A DNA stretch of 64,000 bases from Branchiostoma lanceolatum (Eukaryota; Chordata; Leptocardii; Amphioxiformes; Branchiostomatidae): assembly GCF_035083965.1 (NCBI RefSeq), contig NC_089740.1, positions 15,536,552 through 15,600,551 on the forward strand. The letters run 5' to 3'. Below the pieces are notes generated by a model, which worked only from the letters and a program-made list of their open reading frames with translations, made no database searches and had not been told where the DNA came from. Positions 1 to 12,400 of this stretch are shown here, piece by piece; within the stretch, counting starts at the first letter, position 1, and each line of letters starts with the position of its first letter. The position numbers were made by a program, and so were the translations under genes.

Positions 1-1760
1 AGTAGACTATGGACACTAGCAAGCTTACCTGTACTGTTAGCTTCTGCTGTGCTGTTGTTGTGTGGAGAGGAGCAGAGGATATCCGGGAGAGTCTCACAGT
101 CCATCAGACTTCTACATGTAATACTCATTAGACTAGTAGACTACGGACACTAGCAAGCTTACCTGTACTGTTAGCTTCTGCTGTGCTGTTGTCATGTGGA
201 GAGGAGCAGAGAATATCCGGTAGAGTCTCACAGTCCATCAGACTATATTACTCATTAGACTAGTAGACTACGGACACTAGCAAGCTTACCTGTACTGTTA
301 GCTTCTGCTGTGCTGTTGTTGTGTGGAGAGGAGCAGAGAATATCCGGGAGAGTCTCACAGTCCATCAGACTTCTACATTTAATACTCATTAGACTTGTAG
401 ACTACGGATACTAGCAAGCTTACCTGTACTGTTAGCTTCTGCTGTGCTGTTGTTGTGTGGAGAGGAACAGAGAATATCCGGTAGAGTCTCACAGTCCATC
501 AGACTACATTACTCATTAGACTAGTAGACTACGGACACTAGCAAGCTTACCTGTACTGTTAGCTTCTGCTGTGCTGTTGTTGTGTGGAGAGGAACAGAGA
601 ATATCCTGTAGGCTCTCACAGTCCATCATACTTCTACATTTAATACTCATTAGACTAGTAGACTACGGACATTAGCAAGCTTATCTGTACTGTTAGCTCT
701 TGCTGTGTTGTTGTTATGTGGAGATGAGCACAGTATATCCGTGAGACTCTCACTGTCCATCAGACTACATTTGATACTCATTAGACTAGCAGACTACGGA
801 CACTAGTAAGCTTTTATTCAATAGTAACTTCTTCTGTTAGTTTCTGCTGTGTTGTTGTTATGTGGAGAGGTGCAGAGGATAGACTCTTACAGTCTAGAAG
901 ACACTGTTACTGTCACATGTACATCATTAGAAACCCTGTTCTGTTGGACACTTACCTATACTGTTAGCTTCTGCTGTGCTGTTGTTGTGTGGAGAGGAGC
1001 AGAGAATATCCGGTAGAGTCTCACAGTCCATCAGACTACATTACTCACTAGACTAGTAGACTACGGACACTAGCAAGTGTACCTGTGCTGTTAGCTTCTG
1101 CTGTGCTGTTGTTGTGTGGAGAGGAGCAGAGAATATCCGGGAGACTCTCACAGTCAAGTATAGACACTGATACTCTCACATGTACATAAGTATGACACCG
1201 TTGGACACTAACCTGTGCTGTTAGCTTCTGCTGTGTTGTTGTTGTGTGGAGAAGAGCAGAGAATATCCGGGAGAGTCTCACAGTCCATCAGACTACATTT
1301 GATACTCATTAGACTAGTAGACTACGGACACTAGCAAGCTTACCTGTACTGTTAGCTTCTGCTGTGCTGTTGTCATGTGGAGAGGAGCAGAGAATATCCG
1401 GTAGAGTCTCACAGTCCATCAGACTTCATTACTCATTAGACTAGTAGACGTTGGACACTAGCAAGCTTACCTGTACTGTTAGTTCTTGCTGTGCTATGTG
1501 GAGAGGAGCAGAGGATATCCGGTAGAGTCTCACAGTCCATCAGACTATATTACTCATTAGACTACGGACACTAGCAAGCTTACCTGTACTGTTAGCTATT
1601 GCTGTGCTAGTGTTGTGTGGAGAGGAACATAGGATATCCGGGAGACTCTCACAGTCCATCAGACTACATACATTACTCATTACACTAGTAGACGTTGGAC
1701 ACTAGCAAGCTTACCTGTGCTGTTAGCTTCTGCTGTGCTGTTGTTGTGTGGAGAGGAGCA
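1..1760 (-). repeat. 14-copy minisatellite of the exon 15 donor edge
   Basis: The last 70-80 bases of exon 15, coding [20 protein letters not shown], and its GTAAGC donor recur about every 127-134 bases. Each copy is joined to a short intron piece with the repeated words CATTAGACTAGTAGAC and GGACACTAGCAAGC. I count 14 copies including the true exon, and the array runs off the left edge. Copies lie on the intron side only. Read-through past the true donor meets a stop about 12 codons later. Confidence 0.9.
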
Positions 1761-3128
1761 GAGGATATCCGGTAGACTCTCACAGTCCAGCGGTAGATCC
1801 AGGCCCAGACTCGCGATGGTGGCCCCGCAGTGGTCCTTCACTTCCCGACAGAAACTCTTGCACATCGGAACCTTTAGAAACCGGTTGAAAATTGGACCAG
1901 TGAAATGTCGTCTATCATTTTGTGTAAATGCACTTTTGGTCGACTCTATATGCAGTCACTCAGACAGTTTCATGATTCCACAACATTTTGACTCACCATA
2001 AACAGGGCAGTTATGAATATGCTATCACCTTTTTTCATTATCAAACAAATCCTAATCACTCTCAATAGTTCCACACCAATTTATTTCATTGGTTCTCGGA
2101 AAGTTGTCTTTAGTATTATTTATTATTATTATTTGTATAAGCTGTAAATAGTTAGCTTTTGAATACGACATGTACAGCAAGTACACAATTCAGCAAGTTG
2201 GCTGCTATGTACTAACTGCTATGTTCGTTTTAGCAATAAACCATTCTATCTATCTTAAGGGACAAGATAAGAAAGCTGAGACCGAGGAGGAAAACTTGAA
2301 GCTGACATTCTGTTTATCCCAGAAACATTGTGTACTGAGACTTTGCCCTCATTCTCTGTCTTCATATTAATTTTACATTATACAGCATAATATCCATGTT
2401 GGCACATCTGCATATATGAACAGGATTAGGATGCTACTGATTAAGCATTCACTATTATTTATAACAGTGGGGTTTAAGCTCCTCCAACCGACCAGTCTTA
2501 CTGGTCTAGACCTTTTAGCCTAGTGGTTAAGGCGTGCCTGCCTGTGATCTGGTTGCCCGGTTTCGGCGTGGGTTCAAATCCTGGGGGCCAGGAGACTTAT
2601 TTCTACTCGCTTCTTTGTTTCATAGTAATTACATCTACATCTACATCTACATAGGGGTTGTGCCCAAATAACTCCTTCAGGGGCAAAGTAGGGGGGGGGG
2701 GGGGGGGAGTTGAGGTCCCGGGCTAAGGTGGGCAGGCCTCCAGCCTGGCGCGGAACGACTCAACGGTGGGAGCCGTCGCAACCGTGCCAGGCAGGATATT
2801 CCACTGAGGGATGGTACGGGGAAAGAAAGAATGTTTAAGTGTCGGATCTTGCGTGGATGGTGTAAAACTTGAGGTCGTGGCTCCCCCGGGTGCGCCGGTA
2901 GACATCCTACCTTGATAGGTCCCATGGCGTTGGGCAGCAGCAAAGAGCAGACAGCCAGCGCGACCTCGGGGAGACAGTCGCTGTCGAGCACCTGCTGCAG
3001 GGCCCCCAGGGTGGCCGCGTCAGCCTGAAGCGCTGCCTGAGAAACGTGGCCCAGCAGCTCGGGCAGGAGGGTGGTGTTGTAGGGCAGCACGTTCCTGCAC
3101 AGGTCCACCTCGATAGGCTCACTGGGAG
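1715..3128 (-). CDS. FZ CRD6 (exons 14 and 15), lacks cysteines 1 and 5
   Basis: Exon 14 is 3128-2911 and exon 15 is 1871-1715, with phases 1-0-1 like CRD2. It has [44 protein letters not shown] and ILC. C1 is Ser (PSEPI; AGT instead of TGT) and C5 is Ala (LPNAMG versus VPNCHN in CRD2). C1 and C5 form one disulfide in the FZ fold. The domain is followed by a tail rich in N-glycosylation sites (NNST, ANST). Exon 15 leaves in phase 1, so the gene continues left of the window. Confidence 0.86.
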
Positions 3129-4132
3129 CTGGGATACAGGGGACATTTTGTTTGTTTGTTTGTTTTTTCACCTGGAAGGAAATTTATTGCGTACTGCCCT
3201 TGAGGGAAAAACCAAAACAAATGTTGATGTCATTAAATGCTTAAATGAAGATGCAGGAATAAAAGCTACGTCAGGGCTCTACAACTCATAATCCCTCAAC
3301 AGAGACGGGGGGCGTTATAGACTGTCTGTAACTTATGATCCACTGCTAAACGAGACACGTGTTCTACCTGCATGATGTTCCTATGTTGTCTTCATTTCTG
3401 TCACAATGTTGACAGTATGTAACAATTGGGACATTCTAGTGGCGGTCAACATGTAACTTTTGGCTTCAGTGTTACAAGATGGCCAGAGAAGTGATTGAAA
3501 CTAATACGGCGTGAATGGCAGTTCAGACACACAAGGTGACAAAAGACACTTGGATCTGGAATACAGATAATTGTTTAAGATCAGTTTGCTCAATTCAAGT
3601 CTGTAATTGACCGCTTCTACGCATTGAACTAAGCTGATGGAAGATGGAGATGTAATTGATGCTGGGAGATAGCGAGAACATTGGTTTTGAAGTCTTGAAG
3701 GTTATACATGCATGGGAGGGACTGTCTGTAGGGACATTCTAGTGTCGGTCACTAGGTGGCTTCACTGCCACTTAGATGGCAAAAGTACTGATTGAAAGGA
3801 TTGAATCAGTGACAGCTCAGACATATCAGGATGTTTTCCTTTACATTCTTAAGGAAAGTTCAGATTCCCAGGGTCTTTAAATAACAAGACAAGACTAAGA
3901 TAAGACAAAGATATGACTAAGATAAGACTAATCTTAGACTAAGATAAGACAAGACAAGAGTTGTCCCTACCAGGTCCGACACAGTCGTTTTCCGGCAGCG
4001 GTAAGCAGGCCATGGTGACCAGGTCAGCCATCTCCCCCAGAACTGGTCCCAGGTAGCCCTTAATGACACCTTCACAGAAGGACTGGCAGGGCAGCCTGTA
4101 ACAAGAGATATTTTATAGAGAATATAGTTAAT

Positions 4133-4180
<48 letters not shown>

Positions 4181-4278
4181 TAACAAGAGATATTTTATAG
4201 AGAATATAGTTAATATCATCATCATCATCATCATCATCATCATCTAACAAGAGATATTTTATAGAGAATATAGTTAAT

Positions 4279-4326
<48 letters not shown>

Positions 4327-4424
4327 TAACAAGAGATATTTTATAGAGAATATAGTTAATATCATCATCATCATCATCATCTAACAAGAGATATTTTATA
4401 GAGAATATAGTTAATATCATGTTT

Positions 4425-4457
<33 letters not shown>

Positions 4458-7400
4458 GTCCCCATCATCATCATCATCTTGTTTGGTCCCAATATTTCTC
4501 TCCAAGAATTCCTCTTTTTTTCTCCAAGAATTCCTCTTTTTTTCTCCAAGAATTCCTCTTTTTTTCTCCAAGAATTCCTCTTTTTCTCTCCAATAATTCC
4601 TCTTTTTCTCTCCCTCAGTTCATCCATAAACTATATACATCCAGGTAGTTATTGTTAAAACAATTTACATTTCAGATAAATCCAGCAACTGGATAAATTC
4701 TCTCAGGGTCAGATGTTTCAAATAGCATCCAATCATAATCTTTCATTTATTAACTGGCTGAGTTCATTCAGATCCACAATTAGAAAAATTGAGAAAGTAG
4801 ACTTATCATTTTAGATGTTATATCTGCCAACACAAAAGTCCAGAACAATAACAAAAGCATGAAGGATTGGCCAAAATTGTAGTGCCCACAAGTTCTTCCA
4901 TGTTTTGGAAGATAGATACACAGTATTCACAGAAGATGTGCAATAGATAGATAAATATGAATACCTGATCCCCCCGTCCTCCGTGCACTGCGGGAACAGT
5001 ATGGAGCAGGCACCGAACTCCAGGTGGGGGTGGTCCCCAGGAATCTGGTTCAGGCCGGCGAAGATCGCGGGCGCCACGGCGAGGGCTACGTCACTTCCGG
5101 GCAGGCCGAACACGCCCGGGGACCGCGCATGCGTGTACGGCATCCCCATGCACCGGTCAAAACGGATCGGCGCACACGCTGCAATAAACGAACGAACGAA
5201 CGAATAAATAAATGAGGGCCTGCATGGGGGGTCCCGACAACGCTCTACACTAAATTCGGAGGGCCGGCTACGTAATACGCTAAATTCAGAAAGCCTCCCC
5301 CTGCGCTCTACGATAAATTGAGAAAGCCTCCCCCTATGCTCTACGATAAATTCAGAAAGCCCCCCCCTACTCTCTACGCTAAGTTATAGAGTAGGGGGGC
5401 TACGCTCTACGTAAAATAAAAACGGCCGATTACGCTCTACGTAAAATGGGCATGCAGGCCCTCATAAATAAATGAGTGATCAGGGAGTGAGTGAATAAAT
5501 GGCATAAGTGTGTACAGCATATATACACTTGTTGTCAAACCGAATGGGCTCACAAGCTAGAACATGAAATAAATGAATGAGTGAATGAATGAATAGATCG
5601 ATCAATGGAAAATGAGTGAATGAGGGAATGACGGACCGAATGAGCGAATGAATGACTGATATTGTCGAATCGGATTGGTTCACATGCATGGAATGAAGGA
5701 ATGATAAAAAGAACCGATGAATACAAACAGACTGAGTCTATATCATACAGCCTGGCCTCCATTCATTAAGTACAGGTTGATGTAACAGCTAATTACAAAT
5801 TGTACAAACCTATGCAGGATAAGTGTAGTTGTCTCTGCATCCATGTCGGCAGGCAGACTGATGACTGTAGGTATGGGGATGGTCAGGTTCACTTACACCT
5901 ACAGTCATTAGTCTGACTGACGACCGAGAGGATGCAGAAGATAACTAAGAGGAATATTGCACATTCATTCATTCATTCATACATTCAAACTAACACACAG
6001 GAAGCTGTAGGATCATACTGACCAGCGCTGTTCAAACTAACACACAGGAAGCTGTAGGATCATACTGACCAGTGCTGTTCAAACTAACACACAGGAAGCT
6101 GTAGGATCATACTGACCAGCGCTGTTGTCGCGTGGTGGCTCCGGAGACTCAGCTGTCTTGTTGTGTGGGGCTGGAAGGACATGAACAGTAAGGTATTAAC
6201 GTTTAAGTAGTTACATTTTTAAGTTAATTCCTGTATTATTTGTTATTATTTGAACTTTTAGTGTTGCTGTGTACTATCATGTAAGGGGTTGAACCCCCCA
6301 GGAATCGTTGAAAAACGCCGCCAGGCGATACTGTATTCCTGGTTAAATAAATAAACAAACAAACAAACAAACAAACAAACAAGTAAGGACTTTCTCAGCA
6401 GGTTCAAGCATATGAAATTGTGTTTCAAACTTTGCTATATGGCAATAGTCCACTGAGAAGTTAAAATGTTTGGGTTCAGGTTAGTTTTCCGTTGGTAATT
6501 CATCTGTGTTGCTTTCATCTATTGGTTCAGCAGGTGCATCCTAGCATCTGTGTTCACTTGGTTCTTCCATTTCGTTCCATTTCGTTCCATTTTGTTCCAT
6601 TTCGTTCCATTTCGTTCCCTTTCGTTCCATTTCGTTCCATTTCGCACTTTCGGGGGACCGTTGAGCTGTAATTTCCAACACGAAAACACACAGAAGCAGT
6701 GGATTGCTTGTTTCTTGACAAAGACTGGTCAAAGCTTAAATTAGGACTTTCTAAGCAGGTTCAAGCATGTGAAATGGTGTTTCAAACTTTGCTATATGGC
6801 AATACTCCACTAAGAAGTTAAGATGTTTGGGTTCAGGTTAGTTTTCACTTGGTAATTCATCTGTGTTAGTGCTTTTATCGATTGGTTCAGCATGTACATC
6901 CTAGCATCTGTATTGGTAGGAGTCATTCTGGATAAAAAATGAGCTGTAATTTCCAACACGACACGAAAACACACAGACGCAGTGGATTGCTTGTTTCTTG
7001 ACAAAGACTGGTCAGGAGTTGATCAGTCGAAACTTTGGGTTAATCCATTTTTTTTGGTGTCGGTAAGTACAGTTCGACTTTGATTGGTTCAAGTTTGTTA
7101 GTCTTTACACATGGCAATGTTACGTCAAACTATTCTGAGGTTGATCAGACTCAACGGCGGCAACACAATTGTCGTCAGGCACCCGAACTTTGCTTTGAAA
7201 TGTTACATCGGAATGTATTCTTTAGTCACAGTTGCGTGAGTAACTATTACTTGGCGTAAACTATTCTGAGGTTCATGAAACTCACCGGCTGCAACACAAT
7301 TGTCGTCAGGTAGCAGCCGAACGCAGCCCGAACTTTGCTTTACGATATTATAATAAGAAGTTTATTGCAAGTTCATGCCCGTGGGCTAATTGCAAATACA

Positions 7401-9310
7401 TGGTAAAAACATAGAGAAAAACATACATGCGTCAGTAAATTGTGTCTGACTTTGCTGTAACAATAGGTTACTGGTACTATATACAATTGTTGGCTATATC
7501 TAAATTAGCTGGGTTTGACTTATTTTTTGGAAGCAGTGGAAGACGAAAAGTCCCACTTTTTCTAGTATATTACATCCATTCTTCTGTCACAGTTGCTTGA
7601 GTAACTCTTACTTTGCGTAAACTATTCTAAGGTTGCTGAAACTCACCGGCTGCAACACAGTTGTCGTCTGGCAGAAGGTAACAACCGAACGCGACCCAGT
7701 CCATTCCCAGAGCGGCAAGAGCCGAACCGCCGCATGAGAACACAAGATCCTCACAGAACGAACGGCACGGCAGTCTGGCAGGAGAATAAACATGAAAAAA
7801 TAAACAAATAATCATTATTCTATCTAAGTTGGGTTGTACCTTAAGTTTGTATAATTATACTTTGTTATTTCGGTATGTTTTGTTTATGTATGCCTGCAGG
7901 GCGCTTTGAAAACCGCCCGTGTATCGATGTGTTGATCCTGGATGAAATGAAATGAAACATATATATATATACAGTCAAACAGATATTCTATTATTGATTT
8001 ATTGATTGTAAGTTGTGTAAAGTATAGAGAGTGGAGCGTTCGCCTTGAGCTTACATTCGGAAAGCTTCTCTGCTACACTCAGCACTTGTGCGAGTTGAAC
8101 ACATATGGCAAAGAATAGACCATGGACAATTTTGCTTCTTGCTTCTGTGCCGTGGGTGTGTGTCTGCATATATCTTTGAAGAAATAATAAGAAAATTGCA
8201 TTCGTGATGCTTCTCTGCATAGCACTTGAACTTGTGGGAATTGAACACACATAGAGAAGAATGAGAATAGACGAGCCTGGAGACAGATCTCCATCTTCAC
8301 TGCTACCTTGCCCCCCAACGACCCGGAGGTCAAGGGACTAGGTAGGCAGGTAGAGAAGAATAGAGCATGGGCAATTTTGATTATTGTGCCTGCCCTGTGT
8401 GTGTCTGTATATTCCTTTGAAGAGATGATAAAGAAAAGAACAATGTAAAACTACTAACTTGGTTTCCGATGAGCACCCCGGGAAGGAGAGCGCGCAGAAG
8501 AAGATGTCTAGTTGCGGGTGACACCCGGTCAGCATGAGCAGATCCAGCCCAGCGAACAGCGCAGGCGCGATGGCCAGGGCCGTCCCCTGGTCCGGCAGGC
8601 CGAAGGAGTTCGGGAAGCTGGTGTGGCTGTAGGGCAGGGCCGAGCAGCGATTGAACTGGAGAGGCTCACAGGCTGGAAAACACATTTTTGTACAAGCAAC
8701 GTTATCCGAAAGTGCTAAAACTTAAACAGTAAGATTTATCTAGTATAACAGTAACAACATTAAACTGGTGTGGCTGTAGGGCAGGGCCGAGCAGCGCTCA
8801 AACTGCAGAGGCTCACAGGCTGAAAACACATTTTTGTACAAAAAACGTTATCCAGATGTTCCGAAACAGAAACAGCAAGATTTAGCTAGTATTACAGTAA
8901 CAACATAAAGCTAGTGTGGCCGTAGGGTAGAGCCATACAGCGATCAAACTACAGAGGCTCACAGGCTGGAAAATATAAAACCAGATGTTAGAAAGAAAAC
9001 ACACACAAAAAACGATATGATAAATATTTTCTCTCCAGAGGCCCCAAAAGAAAAAAAAAAAAAAAGTTAGACTTATCTAGTAAAGAGAAACAATATTTGG
9101 TTGAAAGACGTACCTGTGGTGTTGTGGGGTTTTGTCATGCCGCCCGAATCTGTGAAGGTAAAAATCAAGTTATTTTTTTATCCATTTTTGGTGAGTGATA
9201 CGATGCAAAACGAAATAACGCAAATACAAATGTTTGGCCTTTCAAACCAAACTAAAGAAAAAGCAAACAGAAATTAAATTCCAAAGTTCAAATGTCAAGG
9301 TTTTTAACCG

Positions 9311-9352
<42 letters not shown>

Positions 9353-9396
9353 ACACACAGACACACACACACACACACAGACAGACAGACAGAGAA

Positions 9397-9461
<65 letters not shown>

Positions 9462-12400
9462 CAGACACACACACACACACAAATGAACAAACAAACAAAC
9501 AAACAAACAGAAAACAACAACAACAACAGACTGACCAGTCCCGACGCAGCCCTCCTCGGGAAGAGCGTTGCAGACGAGGTTGACCGCGGGCAGGAGGGCG
9601 GAGACCGGGACCCAGTCCATCCCGGCCAGTTTAAGCACCGGCTCCGCGCAGGACGAGATGGTCTCACGGCACACCGAGCGGCACGGCAGTCTGTGGAACA
9701 GAGATTAACAGATGTAAGTTGGGCAGGAGGGCGGAGACCGGGAGCCAGTCCATCCCGACCAGTTTAAGCACCGGCTCCGCGCAGGACGAGACGGTCTCAC
9801 GGCACACCGAGCCGCACGGCAGTCTGTGGAACAGAGATTAACAGATGTAAGTTGGGCAGGAGGGCGGAGACCGGGACCCAGTCCATCCCGACCAGTTTAA
9901 GCACCGGCTCCGCACAGGATGAGATCGTCTCACGGCACACCGAGCCGCACGGCAGTCTAAGGAGGGGAAATACATAACTTAATTTTTTATTTTGTATTAT
10001 TAGAAGTGCAACAGTGCAATACACGTGAGACACAGGCAGCTATTGTTGGTGTCGTGACCCACATACATAATGTACTTGATTCTTACACCTAGGTGAAGTG
10101 AGGAAAGTCGCGGAAAGTGCCTTTTTCCCAAGGGCACAAGATCGGTGGCGTCAGGGCCGCTGGATTCTGGGCCGAAAACTCCGCCACACTACCTAACAAT
10201 TGTCAAACAACCAAATTCATAGTTCCTGCGTAAAACCTAGGTAAAAAATCACAGAGGCACAGAAGACCAGCTTCAAACCACCTTTGTCCTGTCGCTTATA
10301 AATTAAGTCAGATCAAATGACATACAAATAAAACGAAATTGTTGTTTCCGTAACCGACATGAGTAAATCCTCCGGAGACCTACAGATCCAAACCACCACT
10401 GTACAGTCGCTAATAAATTAAATCAGATCAAATGAAGTGAACACAATTGCTGTTTCTGTAACCGACATTCTAATTAAATGAAATAAGATGAACAAAATCG
10501 CTGTTTCCGTGTGTTCAGTTTTTTTATGAAATGAAAGAAAAAGAAGCAATCATTGTTCACTTATGCCTGCGAACGATTGATTGATCATTGTTTCCGTGAC
10601 TGACCTGAGCTCCTCAGAGCGGCAGTCCTGGTACATGAGGGAACACAGGATGGAGTCCAGGTACGGGGAGCACTCCGACAGCTGCAGCAGGTCCAGCACT
10701 GTGAAGACAACCGGCGCGACCGTCAGGACCAGCCCCTGGTCAGGCAGGCCCAGCGCGGTCGGGAACCTGGCGTGGCGATACGGGAGTGCAGAACAGCGGG
10801 GGAACCGGATAGGCTCACAGTCTGAAACATACACAACATACCATTAAAGATCAGTATATGCACTAATATGTGCTGCCGTTAGGGGGCGCCCCTGCACTAG
10901 GTGGCCCAGCGCGTTGGGGAACCTGGCGTGGCGATACGGGAGGGCAGAACATCGGGGGAACCGGATGGGCTCACAGTCTGAAACATTGCAGAACACCATG
11001 TTAAAGATTGGGGCATGCACTAATATATGCTGCCGTTAGGAGGTGCCCCTACACAGCGCGTTTGGGAACCTGGCATGGCGGTACGGTAGGGCCGAACATC
11101 GGGGGAACAAGATGGGCTCACAGTCTGAAATAATGCAGAACACCATGTTAAACAATGATACATGCACTTATATGTGCTGCCGTTAGGGGGCGCCCCTGCA
11201 CTAGGAGGCCCAGCGTGTTGGGGAACCTGAAGTGGTGGTACGGGAAGGCCGAGCAACGGGGGAACCGGATGGGCTCACAGTCTGAAACATACACGACATA
11301 ACGTTAAAGGTCAGTATATGCACTAATATGTGCTGCCGTTAGGGGGCGCCCCTGCACTAGGAGGCCCAGCGCGGTCGGGAACCTGGCGTGGCGGTACGGC
11401 AGGGCAAAACATCGGGGGAACCGGATTGGCTCACAGTCTGAAACATACACGACATAACGTTAAAGGTCAGTATATGCACTAATATGTGCTGCCGTTAGGG
11501 GGCGTCACTGCACTAGAGGGCCAAGCGCGTTCGGGAACCTGGCGTGGCGGTACGGCAGTGCCGAACAGCGGGGAAACCGGATGGGCTCATAGTCTGAAAT
11601 ATTACAGGACATCATGTCAAAACATCGTAGATGCACTAATTTGTGCTGCCGTTAGGGGGCGCCCCTAAGGGGAACCAGATGGGCTCAGAGTCTGACATAT
11701 ACAAAACAACACATCAGAGAAGATTGGTACATGCACTAATATGTGCTGCCGTCAGGGAGCGCCCCTGCGCAAGGAGACCCAGCGTGCTGTGAACCATTTA
11801 AGTCAAGCCCATAGCACTTTCAGAAAATTAGACCCCAAACTTTTAAATTCTGCAGCAATTAGGTTCAAAGCCGCTAGGGGGCCTATCATCGAACTTGACT
11901 TTTGTTTTCCCGACCTCTACCTACCAAATATCATGAACATCCATTGACAGCTTCTTGAGTTCTGCTGTTTACATACACATATACATACACACCACATCCA
12001 CGCCATAATGGCAAACCCGAAAATTTAATCCTTTGGCGAAGGTAATGCATCATAAAGACGGTACCTGTCTTGTTGCGTCTGTTGGCCAGCGCACGCGCGG
12101 TCTCGTTGTATGGGGACGAGCACCTCCCCTGGTGAGCGTCTGGGAACGAGTTGCAGTCAAACGGCCAGGTTTGGCCCATGCTGGCCATCGTGGGCTCGCA
12201 GGCCTCCCGTACCTCATGGCAAAACGACTTGCACGGGGGGATCTGTGAGAAAAGTATCATATAATTAAGTTCATACCGCCCGCCCTCTCTGTTGAGTGAT
12301 TAATATTTTTGTAAGATAATAAGACTTATTCCTGTAAGAAAAACTTTTTTTCCCAAATTGATGTACAGTATTGAAAAGGAAATCCCATCGGAAAGGCGTT

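Noticed and set aside
1-1760. CRISPR-like regular repeats
   Set aside because: Repeats are about 130 bases, contain exon sequence, lack unique spacers of uniform size, and lie in a eukaryotic gene.
2508-2592. A tRNA gene
   Set aside because: A- and B-box words are present but acceptor and anticodon stems do not pair; a SINE head fits better.
3917-4658. Poly-Asp, poly-Met and poly-Ile frames
   Set aside because: They arise from (CAT)n in different frames. The only real exon here is 3971-4095.
9234-9767. Frames of 128-177 codons rich in Thr-His, Arg-Glu or Val-Cys and Ser-Leu
   Set aside because: They are translations of CA and GA microsatellites joined to antisense of exon 7.
9691-9975. Extra CRD half-exons
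   Set aside because: Both copies break off without a donor; they are acceptor-edge duplicates.
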